The translations under genes and the position numbers were made by a program. Below, one piece after another: positions 1 to 5,252 of a stretch of DNA of 5,478 nt (the stretch's first letter is position 1; each line of letters starts with the position of its first letter). The stretch comes from Paucimonas sp. (GTDB taxonomy: Bacteria > Pseudomonadota > Gammaproteobacteria > Burkholderiales > Burkholderiaceae_D), in contig JAQSWC010000154.1 of assembly GCA_029266815.1 (NCBI GenBank), positions 2,104-7,581 on the forward strand, written 5' to 3'. The notes under the pieces were generated by a model. It ran no database searches. It saw nothing but the letters and a program-made list of their open reading frames with translations, and had not been told where the DNA came from.

Positions 1-171
1 AACGACAGCGCCGATCTTGCTGCTTACGTGGCGGATAGGATCGAGGCACGTCGGGCCGCAAAAAAACAGAAGAATTTTGCAGAGGCCGACCGTATCCGTA
101 CCGAGCTTCTGGAAAAGGGCATCGTTCTCGAGGACAAGCCGGGCGGCATCACCGAATGGCGACGGTCGTAA
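1..171 (+). CDS. cysS: Cysteinyl-tRNA synthetase, C-terminal fragment (5' end outside window)
   Basis: The reading frame is open from base 1 to the TAA at 169-171 and gives the last 56 residues of a protein that begins upstream of the window. The end reads FAEADRIRTELLEKGI, then VLEDKPGGITEWRRS. This matches the C-terminus of class I cysteinyl-tRNA synthetases, which typically close with an 'ADxIRdxLxxxGIxLEDxxxGTxWRR' pattern after an Arg/Ala-rich helix. The enzyme charges tRNA-Cys with cysteine in the cytoplasm using ATP. The active site (HIGH, KMSKS) and zinc ligands lie outside the window and cannot be checked. The last 16 nt overlap the start of the downstream glycosylase gene in another frame, suggesting cotranscription. 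Confidence 0.93.
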   Translation, partial: NDSADLAAYVADRIEARRAAKKQKNFAEADRIRTELLEKGIVLEDKPGGITEWRRS

Positions 172-818
172 AGGTGGAGGCGCAAGCTCCCGTATCCGTG
201 GACGGCGTTCCAGTCTACTGGGAGCGCGCCAAGGCGGAGCTGATGAAGCGTGACCGCATCATGCGCCGGCTGATTCCGCACTTCGGTGATTTGCATCTTG
301 CAAGCCGTGGCGATCCGTTCATGACGCTGGCTCGCTCGGTTGTCGGCCAGCAGATTTCTGTCCGCGCTGCGGAAGCGATCTGGCAACGCTTTCTCGCTTT
401 GTGCCCCAAATGTACACCTTCCCAGGTGTTGAATGCGGGCGAAGAAATCGCATCCTGCGGACTTTCCAAGCGCAAGGCAGAGTACATCCTCGATCTCGCG
501 GCCCACTTCAAGGAAAAGCGCGTTCATGTCCAGCATTGGCCGGAGATGGACGACGAGGACATCATTGCCGAATTGACCCAGATTCGTGGCATAGGCCGCT
601 GGACAGCGGAGATGTTTTTGATATTTAATCTGCTCCGGCCAAACGTGCTGCCTCTCGATGACCTGGGATTGCTTAAGGGCATCAGCGTCAATTACTTTTC
701 GGGTGAGCCGGTCTCTCGTAGCGATGCACGCGAAGTTGCCGCCAATTGGGCTCCTTGGGCGACCGTGGCCACGTGGTATCTTTGGCGCAGCCTGGACCCG
801 ACGCCTGTAGAATACTGA
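156..818 (+). CDS. alkA: DNA-3-methyladenine glycosylase II (AlkA-like, HhH-GPD superfamily)
   Basis: This 220-aa protein should remove alkylated bases such as 3-methyladenine from DNA, the first step of base excision repair. Seen in the sequence: the SVVGQQIS motif (61-68) typical of AlkA/Mag-type enzymes, the helix-hairpin-helix around 138-156 with IRGIGRWTAEMF, the catalytic-loop segment LPLDDLGLLKG (165-175), and a WAPWATVATWYLW helix (198-210). By analogy with AlkA Asp238 (the second Asp of its DD pair), the catalytic residue should be Asp169. At 220 aa it lacks the N-terminal AlkA_N domain of the 282-aa E. coli enzyme, so it resembles the short glycosylases common in Burkholderiales. 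The ATG at 156 overlaps the cysS end by 16 nt and has no good Shine-Dalgarno sequence, so translation may depend on cysS. A later start (for example GTG at 198) is possible but less likely. The symbol is by similarity only. Confidence 0.88.
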   Translation: MATVVKVEAQAPVSVDGVPVYWERAKAELMKRDRIMRRLIPHFGDLHLASRGDPFMTLARSVVGQQISVRAAEAIWQRFLALCPKCTPSQVLNAGEEIASCGLSKRKAEYILDLAAHFKEKRVHVQHWPEMDDEDIIAELTQIRGIGRWTAEMFLIFNLLRPNVLPLDDLGLLKGISVNYFSGEPVSRSDAREVAANWAPWATVATWYLWRSLDPTPVEY

Positions 819-827
819 AAATTTCGC

Positions 828-853
828 GCCGCCTACCCTTGCCGTGTGGCGGC
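828..853 (+). repeat. GC-rich inverted repeat in the accA leader
   Basis: GCCGCC (828-833) and GGCGGC (848-853) are perfect 6-bp inverted repeats separated by 14 nt. They lie between the glycosylase stop codon and the accA ribosome binding site. An A-rich stretch, not a T-run, follows the second arm, so this is not an intrinsic terminator on the + strand. It could be an mRNA leader hairpin or a protein-binding dyad. No function can be assigned from sequence. Confidence 0.4.
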
Positions 854-870
854 AGTAAAAAAATTGCAAG

Positions 871-884
871 AAGGAGTCGTAATG
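871..884 (+). promoter_or_regulatory. Ribosome binding site that fixes the accA start
   Basis: AAGGAG at 871-876 lies 5 nt before the ATG at 882-884. This decides for ATG 882 over the in-frame GTG at 846, which has no such site and falls inside the upstream inverted repeat. Confidence 0.85.
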
Positions 885-1856
885 ACTAAGACCACGTTTC
901 TCGGTTTCGAGCAGCCGATCGCGGAACTTGAATCCAAAATCGAGGAATTGCGTTTCGTACAAGATGATTCCGCCGTCGATATCTCCGAAGAAATCGACCG
1001 CCTCTTCAAGAAAAGCCAGCAACTCACTAAGGATATCTACGCCAAGCTGACACCCTGGCAGGTATCGCAGATTGCACGCCATCCGCAGCGTCCGTACACC
1101 ATGGATTACGTGAACGAGATCTTCACGGATTTCCATGAGCTGCACGGCGACCGTACTTACGCCGATGATCTGTCGATCGTCGGCGGCTTGGCACGATTTA
1201 ACGGACAGCCTTGCATGGTGATCGGCCATCAGAAAGGCCGTGACACGAAGGAGCGCGCCATGCGCAACTTCGGCATGCCCAAGCCTGAAGGCTATCGCAA
1301 GGCAATGCGGCTGATGAAGCTGGCGGAAAAATTCAACCTGCCGATCTTCACTTTCGTCGACACGCCCGGTGCTTTCCCTGGCATAGACGCGGAAGAGCGC
1401 GGGCAGTCCGAAGCCATTGGACATAACCTCTATGTGATGGCGGAACTCAAGGTTCCGCTCATCGCTACCATCATCGGCGAAGGTGGTTCAGGCGGCGCAC
1501 TGGCAATTGCCGTCGGCGATGTCGTGTTGATGCTGCAATATGCTACCTATTCTGTAATCAGCCCTGAAGGCTGCGCTTCCATTCTTTGGAAGACTGCTGA
1601 ACGTGCCTCGGATGCTGCCGAAGCATTGGGTTTGACGGCACATCGCCTGAAGGCATTGAACCTCATCGACAAGATTGTCAGCGAGCCCCTGGGCGGCGCG
1701 CATCGCGATCCCAAGCAGATGGCCGGACTGCTGAAACGCGCCCTCGCCGATTCACTGCGCCAAGTGCAGGGCTTGAAAACCAAGGAACTACTGGCGACGC
1801 GCCACGAGAAGCTCATGAGTTACGGAAAGTTCAAGGAAATCACCTCGCCGGAATGA
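882..1856 (+). CDS. accA: Acetyl-CoA carboxylase carboxyltransferase subunit alpha
   Basis: AccA pairs with AccD in the A2D2 carboxyltransferase, which moves CO2 from carboxybiotin on AccB to acetyl-CoA. The product is malonyl-CoA, the committed step of fatty-acid synthesis in the cytoplasm. The 324-aa length fits the family (319 aa in E. coli). Visible landmarks: an N-terminal helical segment with FEQPIAELESKIEEL (9-23), ELHGDR (86-91), DTPGAFPG (160-167), the glycine-rich GEGGSGGALA stretch (199-208) expected to form an oxyanion site in the crotonase-fold carboxyltransferases, and ISPEGCASILWK (226-237). The stop overlaps the tilS start as ATGA, so tilS is probably translated by coupling. 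No accD or accBC lies in the window, which is normal because these genes are usually scattered in Proteobacteria. No truncation or missing key segment is seen. Confidence 0.97.
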   Translation: MTKTTFLGFEQPIAELESKIEELRFVQDDSAVDISEEIDRLFKKSQQLTKDIYAKLTPWQVSQIARHPQRPYTMDYVNEIFTDFHELHGDRTYADDLSIVGGLARFNGQPCMVIGHQKGRDTKERAMRNFGMPKPEGYRKAMRLMKLAEKFNLPIFTFVDTPGAFPGIDAEERGQSEAIGHNLYVMAELKVPLIATIIGEGGSGGALAIAVGDVVLMLQYATYSVISPEGCASILWKTAERASDAAEALGLTAHRLKALNLIDKIVSEPLGGAHRDPKQMAGLLKRALADSLRQVQGLKTKELLATRHEKLMSYGKFKEITSPE

Positions 1857-3301
1857 GCCGTATTTCAGTCTACGAGCAGTTCGAACGCGCGCTGAGAGAC
1901 ATTTTGGCGCGCGTTTCTGTTTCTGGGCCTGCCGTCTGCGCGGTTTCGGAAAAGCCGGCACTTCGCATGGCAATCGCGTACAGCGGAGGACTCGACTCGT
2001 CTGCGTTGCTTCATATGGCAAAGCAATATGCGTCCGGCATTGAAGCGACGCTGTTTGCATTTCATGTGCATCATGGCCTCAGTAAAAATGCTAATGCGTG
2101 GCTGGCGCATTGCGAACATGAATGCAAGGTACTGGGTATCCGGTTCGAAGCTCGGAGAATCCAGCTGAGTGAGAAAGAAACGAGTAACGTCGAGGAATCG
2201 GCACGTATTCGACGTTACGGCGCGCTGGGCGAGCTCTGCCGCGCACATGACGTCGACCTGTTGCTGACCGCGCACCATCTGGATGACCAAGCGGAAACCG
2301 TGCTGCTTCAGCTCTTGAGAGGTTCCGGAATCGCCGGTATGTCGGGCATGGAGGGGATCAGTTTTTCGCATGGGCTGTTAGGCGTAGGAAGAATCAAGCT
2401 TGCGCGCCCCTTGCTGGATATTTCGCGTGCCGCTCTGGAGGAATACGTTGCTGCTTGTAGCATCGTGCATATCCATGACGAATCGAACCAGGATTCTCGC
2501 TATACGAGAAATGCCCTGCGCAACGAAGTACTGCCGGTGCTGGCAAAGCATTTTCCCGCATTCCGGCAAAGCGTCGTGAGGACTGCGGCCCACGCCAGAG
2601 CCGCCAACAGTCTTTTGCTTGAGCTGGCAGCCGAGGATTTTCACACCTGCGTCGAGGACGAGTGCATCAACCTTGCTCGCGCGCGCGAAATGGGAGATCA
2701 CCGCATCAATAACCTGTTTCGCTACTGGTTCAAGATACGCGGCGTTCGCATGCCGTCCATGGCCTGGATCGAGGAGATGCGGCGCCAGGTAATGTGCGCT
2801 GCGCCGGATGCGCAGGTGAGGGTGATCCATCCGGATGTCGAGGTCAGGCGGCATCGCGAACGCCTTTATTTGGTGCGCCGTCATCTACGCACGGCCTTGC
2901 CGGAGGCCTCACGGTTTGAGTGGAAAGGCGAGGCGGTTCTTCACTTTCCTGCATTCGGCGGCGCACTGCATTTTCTTGATTCTGAAGAAGGTTTCGATGC
3001 AGAGTGGTTGCAGCGGCAGCCTCTTCAAATTCGCATAAGGCTGCCCGGAGACCGCATGAAACTTGCACGAAACCGGCCTTCCAGGGACTTGAAACATCAT
3101 TACCAGGCATTCGACATTCCAGTGTGGATGCGCGAACGCCTGCCGCAGATATGCGCGTCCGGTGACCTTATTTTTTCTGTAGGGCTGGGGGCCGACTGTC
3201 GATATTTTTCCGAATCCACCGCGAGCAGGATAATGCTTCGATGGGTACCGGATACCGACTTCAAAACGGACACGTCGCGCCCAGAACCGCATCAACACTG
3301 A
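1853..3301 (+). CDS. tilS: tRNA(Ile)-lysidine synthetase
   Basis: TilS uses ATP and lysine to change C34 of the CAU anticodon of tRNA-Ile2 into lysidine, so that this tRNA is charged with Ile and reads AUA. It is normally essential. The 482-aa protein shows the N-type ATP-pyrophosphatase P-loop SGGLDSS (44-50), HVHHGLS (71-77), the TilS signature around HHLDDQAETVLLQLLRG (141-157), and DESNQDSRYTRNALRNEVLP (209-228). A middle helical domain follows, then a C-terminal domain with IRLPGDRMKLARNRPSRDLK (395-414) and a conserved basic and aromatic stretch (to about 450). This is the full three-domain architecture of the E. coli type (432 aa), slightly longer. The ATG lies within the accA stop (ATGA overlap) and no strong Shine-Dalgarno sequence precedes it, which points to translational coupling. 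The last 20 or so residues are poorly conserved in appearance. Confidence 0.96.
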   Translation: MSRISVYEQFERALRDILARVSVSGPAVCAVSEKPALRMAIAYSGGLDSSALLHMAKQYASGIEATLFAFHVHHGLSKNANAWLAHCEHECKVLGIRFEARRIQLSEKETSNVEESARIRRYGALGELCRAHDVDLLLTAHHLDDQAETVLLQLLRGSGIAGMSGMEGISFSHGLLGVGRIKLARPLLDISRAALEEYVAACSIVHIHDESNQDSRYTRNALRNEVLPVLAKHFPAFRQSVVRTAAHARAANSLLLELAAEDFHTCVEDECINLARAREMGDHRINNLFRYWFKIRGVRMPSMAWIEEMRRQVMCAAPDAQVRVIHPDVEVRRHRERLYLVRRHLRTALPEASRFEWKGEAVLHFPAFGGALHFLDSEEGFDAEWLQRQPLQIRIRLPGDRMKLARNRPSRDLKHHYQAFDIPVWMRERLPQICASGDLIFSVGLGADCRYFSESTASRIMLRWVPDTDFKTDTSRPEPHQH

Positions 3302-3330
3302 ATTTCCAGGGTTCCAGCAAGCTTGCCATC

Positions 3331-3359
3331 TTGTCTTCCTGCGTTGCGGGATGTAAACT
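3331..3359 (+). promoter_or_regulatory. Candidate sigma70 promoter for lysC
   Basis: TTGTCT (3331-3336) and TAAACT (3354-3359) each match four of six consensus bases and are separated by exactly 17 bp. They sit in the only sizeable gap upstream of lysC. Transcription would begin near 3366, leaving a leader of about 40 nt. The match is moderate and unverified, and lysC could also be read through from accA-tilS. Confidence 0.35.
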
Positions 3360-3405
3360 GTCGCGTTTGCTTGCGACCGCATTTTTCACGCCTTTCTCAA
3401 ATCCT

Positions 3406-4656
3406 ATGGCTTTAATCGTTCATAAATACGGCGGCACCTCGATGGGCTCCACCGAGCGCATCAAGAATGTCGCACGCAGGGTCGCCAAATGGCATGACGC
3501 CGGTTACCAGATCGTCGTGGTTCCGTCCGCCATGTCGGGCGAAACCAACCGCTTGCTTGGGCTGGCGAAGGAAATCAGCGCGCAGCCTGATCCGCGCGAA
3601 CTCGACATGCTTGCCTCTACGGGAGAGCAGGCATCGGTTGCGCTGTTGGCGATTGCCTTGCAGAGTCTCGGCAAGCAGGCGGTGTCGTATGCCGGCTGGC
3701 AGGTTCCGATCAGGACCGATTCTGCCTTTACCAAGGCTCGCATACAGTCTATTGACGACGTCAAGGTCCGCAAGGATCTGGAAGAGGGCAGGATCGTCAT
3801 CATCACCGGCTTTCAGGGTGTCGATGACAAAGGCAATATCACGACGCTGGGACGCGGCGGTTCCGATACTTCGGCAGTTGCGGTCGCTGCAGCGATGAAG
3901 GCCCAGGAATGCCTCATCTACACCGACGTCGACGGTGTCTACACGACGGATCCGCGCGTGGTCAGCGAAGCACGCCGCCTGAAAACGGTGACCTTCGAAG
4001 AGATGTTGGAAATGGCGTCGCTGGGCTCGAAGGTTCTGCAGATACGCTCGGTGGAATTTGCCGGCAACTACAGGATGCCGACCCGCGTTCTGTCATCCCT
4101 TACCGACCCGATGATCCCGCTGGAAGAAGAAGCGTCGTCCGGTACCCTGATTTCGTTTGAGGAAGATACACACATGGAACAAGCCACCATTACCGGTATT
4201 GCGTTCAACCGCGATGAAGCGAAGATCACCGTGCTCGGTGTGCCGGATAAACCTGGCATTGCCTACCAGATCCTTGGCCCGGTCGCGGATGCGAATATCG
4301 AAGTGGACATGATCATCCAAAACCAGTCACATGAAGGCAAAACTGACTTCACGTTCACCGTGCCACGCGGCGAATACGCGAAAGCGCTGGATGTCCTGAA
4401 CGGCAGCGTCAAGGCGCACATCGGTGCAGGCAGCATTGAAGGTGACACCAAGGTATCAAAGGTGTCGGTGGTGGGTGTCGGCATGCGCAGCCATGTCGGC
4501 ATCGCATCCCAGATGTTCCGCACCTTGTCGGAAGAGAGCATCAACATCCAGATGATTTCCACGTCCGAGATCAAGATTTCCGTGCTGATCGACGAGAAGT
4601 ACATGGAGCTGGCAGTGCGTGCGCTGCACAAGGCTTTCGGCCTTGACAACAATTGA
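3406..4656 (+). CDS. lysC: Aspartate kinase (aspartokinase), lysine/threonine-sensitive type
   Basis: Aspartokinase phosphorylates L-aspartate with ATP to give aspartyl-4-phosphate, the first step towards lysine/diaminopimelate, threonine, methionine and isoleucine. The start at ATG 3406 gives MALIVHKYGGTSMGS and 416 aa, the usual length for beta- and gammaproteobacterial monofunctional enzymes. The amino-acid kinase domain spans about 1-250, with KYGGTS (7-12), STGEQ (71-75), TLGRGGSDTSA (147-157) and YTDVDGVYTTDPR (172-184). Two ACT domains follow, about 264-335 and 350-412, including MISTSEIKISVLI (383-395), the kind of surface that binds feedback effectors in this family. The frame is open upstream to an ATG at 3241 inside tilS, but that extension has no family resemblance. 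The chosen ATG has a pyrimidine-rich leader and no recognisable Shine-Dalgarno sequence. An internal start with one is listed separately. Effector specificity cannot be read from sequence. Confidence 0.96.
   Translation: MALIVHKYGGTSMGSTERIKNVARRVAKWHDAGYQIVVVPSAMSGETNRLLGLAKEISAQPDPRELDMLASTGEQASVALLAIALQSLGKQAVSYAGWQVPIRTDSAFTKARIQSIDDVKVRKDLEEGRIVIITGFQGVDDKGNITTLGRGGSDTSAVAVAAAMKAQECLIYTDVDGVYTTDPRVVSEARRLKTVTFEEMLEMASLGSKVLQIRSVEFAGNYRMPTRVLSSLTDPMIPLEEEASSGTLISFEEDTHMEQATITGIAFNRDEAKITVLGVPDKPGIAYQILGPVADANIEVDMIIQNQSHEGKTDFTFTVPRGEYAKALDVLNGSVKAHIGAGSIEGDTKVSKVSVVGVGMRSHVGIASQMFRTLSEESINIQMISTSEIKISVLIDEKYMELAVRALHKAFGLDNN
4159..4176 (+). promoter_or_regulatory. Possible internal ribosome binding site and start for an aspartokinase beta subunit
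   Basis: Inside lysC, GAGGAAG (4159-4165) precedes an in-frame ATG (4174-4176, Met257) by 8 nt. From there to the lysC stop is 160 codons, covering just the two ACT domains. The product would begin MEQATITGIAFNRDEAKITV. From memory, the Corynebacterium and Bacillus aspartokinase beta subunits start at the equivalent place by internal initiation and form alpha2beta2 enzymes. GAGGAAG here also encodes Glu-Glu-Asp in an acidic linker, so a chance match is possible. Confidence 0.35.
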
Positions 4657-4681
4657 TCGGCGTTGAATTGCCGAATTGTTT
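4657..4681 (+). terminator. Weak hairpin after lysC, possible terminator
   Basis: TCGGC (4657-4661) pairs with GCCGA (4670-4674) across an 8-nt loop directly after the lysC stop. It is followed by an interrupted T-rich stretch (ATTGTTT). The stem is short and the T-run poor, so termination would be partial at best. The tRNA promoter starts only about 10 nt further on. Confidence 0.27.
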
Positions 4682-4683
4682 CG

Positions 4684-4712
4684 TTGACCAAGTTTGCACG
4701 AAAAGTTATGAT
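4684..4712 (+). promoter_or_regulatory. Sigma70 promoter of the tRNA-Ser gene
   Basis: TTGACC (4684-4689, five of six consensus bases) and TATGAT (4707-4712, five of six) are separated by the ideal 17 bp. Transcription would start near 4719, about 34 nt before the mature tRNA 5' end. The bases just after the -10 box (GCGTGAC) form a fairly GC-rich discriminator, which in stable-RNA promoters is associated with stringent control. That regulation is inferred, not shown. Confidence 0.78.
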
Positions 4713-4752
4713 GCGTGACTCTTGAAACGGATTGTTGTTTCTGTTTCAGTGT

Positions 4753-4846
4753 GGAGACGTGGCCGAGTGGTCGAAGGCACTTCCCTGCTAAGGAAGCATA
4801 TGGGCTTAAACCTGTATCGAGGGTTCGAATCCCTCCGTCTCCGCCA
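4753..4846 (+). tRNA. tRNA-Ser (anticodon GCU), with encoded CCA
   Basis: The full cloverleaf can be drawn by hand. The acceptor stem is GGAGACG (4753-4759) with CGTCTCC (4836-4842), discriminator G4843 and CCA 4844-4846. The D stem is GCC (4762-4764) with GGC (4776-4778). The anticodon stem is CTTCC (4780-4784) with GGAAG (4792-4796) around the loop CTGCTAA, anticodon GCT at 4787-4789. The variable arm is long (4797-4818), with a 7-bp stem 4798-4804/4811-4817 containing two G.T pairs. The T stem is GAGGG (4819-4823) with CCCTC (4831-4835) around TTCGAAT. The long variable arm and discriminator G fit serine; GCU reads AGC and AGU codons. The 94-nt length is normal for a type II tRNA including CCA. 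It has its own promoter and terminator. Confidence 0.98.
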
Positions 4847-4857
4847 AAATTTAAAAA
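4826..4857 (+). repeat. 32-bp direct repeat, copy 1 (tRNA-Ser 3' end and flank)
   Basis: This stretch runs from the T-loop CGAAT through the 3' acceptor strand, CCA and AAAATTTAAAAA flank. It is repeated without mismatch at 4965-4996, 139 bp downstream. The tRNA 3' end is a classic integrase target, but the repeat can equally come from tandem duplication of the gene. Confidence 0.9.
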
Positions 4858-4882
4858 GCCCCGTAAGGGGTTTTTTATTTTT
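4853..4882 (+). terminator. Rho-independent terminator of tRNA-Ser
   Basis: AAAAAGCCCC (4853-4862) folds onto GGGGTTTTTT (4867-4876) around a GTAA tetraloop (4863-4866, GNRA type), with one G.T wobble (4858/4871). The T-tract runs to about 4882, interrupted once by A4877. It starts only 7 nt after the tRNA CCA end. Confidence 0.88.
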
Positions 4883-4883
4883 C

Positions 4884-4985
4884 GGAGATGGGAGCGCGCA
4901 GAGCGCGTGATCGGGATTCGAAGGGCGAGGCATGAAGGCCCCGCCGCGGCCTGAAGCATGTAGGCGAATCCCTCCGTCTCCGCCA
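4884..4985 (+). pseudogene. Degenerate second copy of tRNA-Ser
   Basis: Conserved blocks occur in the same order as in the intact tRNA. GGAGATG (4884-4890) matches the acceptor 5' strand with one C-to-T change. TCGAAGG (4918-4924) matches the end of the D loop and D stem, and GAAGCAT (4953-4959) the end of the anticodon stem and the variable-arm start. CGAATCCCTCCGTCTCCG plus CCA (4965-4985) is the perfect T-arm/acceptor 3' end. GGAGATG still pairs along all 7 bp with CGTCTCC (4975-4981), with one T.G pair. The 5' strand of the T stem and the long variable arm are missing, and the spacing is distorted (102 against 94 nt). It therefore cannot form a normal tRNA-Ser. No promoter is seen between the first terminator and this copy. 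The alternative is a recombination remnant (att-like site) in which the 5' blocks match by chance. Confidence 0.6.
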
Positions 4986-4996
4986 AAATTTAAAAA
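4965..4996 (+). repeat. 32-bp direct repeat, copy 2
   Basis: This is the perfect second copy of 4826-4857. After it the two flanks differ by two extra A bases and then resume similarity through the second terminator. The duplicated unit therefore includes the terminator. Confidence 0.9.
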
Positions 4997-5024
4997 AAGC
5001 TCCGTAAGGGGCTTTTTTTATTTT
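4992..5024 (+). terminator. Second rho-independent terminator, copy of the first
   Basis: AAAAAAAGCTCC (4992-5003) pairs with GGGGCTTTTTTT (5008-5019) around the same GTAA tetraloop (5004-5007), with one T.G pair (5001/5010). TATTTT follows. It is clearly homologous to the terminator at 4853-4882, but two stem positions and the A/T arm lengths have changed while pairing is kept. Confidence 0.85.
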
Positions 5025-5052
5025 GGGTGAACGCCTTGTAAGCCTACGCTAA

Positions 5053-5217
5053 CGTCCGAGAGGACGCCGTGTGCTGAAAGTAAACCAGACTTTGATGGGC
5101 AATGCCCATTTCCGTAATCTCGGTCCGCTTTACAACATCCAAGGCTGCATGCCTCTAGCTGGTTTGCCGCGGCCAAAGCTACAACTAGATCGTTGACGAG
5201 CTAAGTGCTCGTTTTTT
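5053..5217 (+). ncRNA. Candidate structured small RNA ending in an intrinsic terminator
   Basis: No plausible ORF fits here, yet the stretch holds successive hairpins. They are CGTCC-GAGA-GGACG (5053-5066, GNRA loop), AAAGT/ACTTT (5077-5081/5089-5093), ATGGGC-AAT-GCCCAT (5095-5109), AGGC/GCCT (5142-5145/5151-5154), and TAGC+TTTG paired with CAAA+GCTA (5156-5181, with a 3-nt bulge). The last is a clear terminator (5196-5217). A terminator with no gene before it implies a transcript ending here. The upstream limit is unknown: only very weak promoter-like bases (TTGGGT 5023-5028, TACGCT 5045-5050) are seen, and read-through from the tRNA is possible. I do not recognise a known RNA family. Confidence 0.3.
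5196..5217 (+). terminator. Rho-independent terminator in the intergenic region
   Basis: ACGAGC (5196-5201) pairs perfectly with GCTCGT (5207-5212) across a TAAGT loop, and a run of T ends at 5217. It is unrelated in sequence to the two tRNA-type terminators. There is no ORF directly upstream. Confidence 0.75.
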
Positions 5218-5252
5218 AGAGATTTATCAATTGCGCTTTGCGCGCCAAGCCG

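Noticed and set aside
808..813. TAGAAT as a -10 box for an accA promoter in the end of the glycosylase gene
   Set aside because: The hexamer matches five of six bases, but the only -35-like bases (TTGGCG 782-787) are 20 bp away. I cannot support a promoter on this alone.
846..881. In-frame GTG start extending accA by 12 residues
   Set aside because: It has no ribosome binding site and lies inside the leader inverted repeat, whereas ATG 882 has AAGGAG at ideal spacing and gives the family N-terminus.
24..1424. Long - strand open frame opposite cysS, the glycosylase gene and accA
   Set aside because: It lies antisense to three well-supported genes, its product shows no recognisable domain, and such mirror frames are common in genes of this codon use.
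3241..3405. Upstream ATG extending lysC by 55 residues into tilS
   Set aside because: The extension does not resemble aspartokinase, and MALIVHKYGGTS at 3406 is the known family start.
4884..4985. A second functional tRNA gene
   Set aside because: The T stem lacks its 5' strand, no proper D arm or type II variable arm can be drawn, and no promoter precedes it. It is listed as a remnant instead.
4456..4986. - strand frames and + strand frames (about 4715-4954) running over the tRNA-Ser
   Set aside because: They cross a complete tRNA and its terminator, have no family resemblance, and the reading frames are by-products of the RNA gene sequence.
4826..4996. CRISPR-like repeat pair
   Set aside because: There are only two copies, and the repeat is fully explained as the tRNA 3' end plus its terminator flank.
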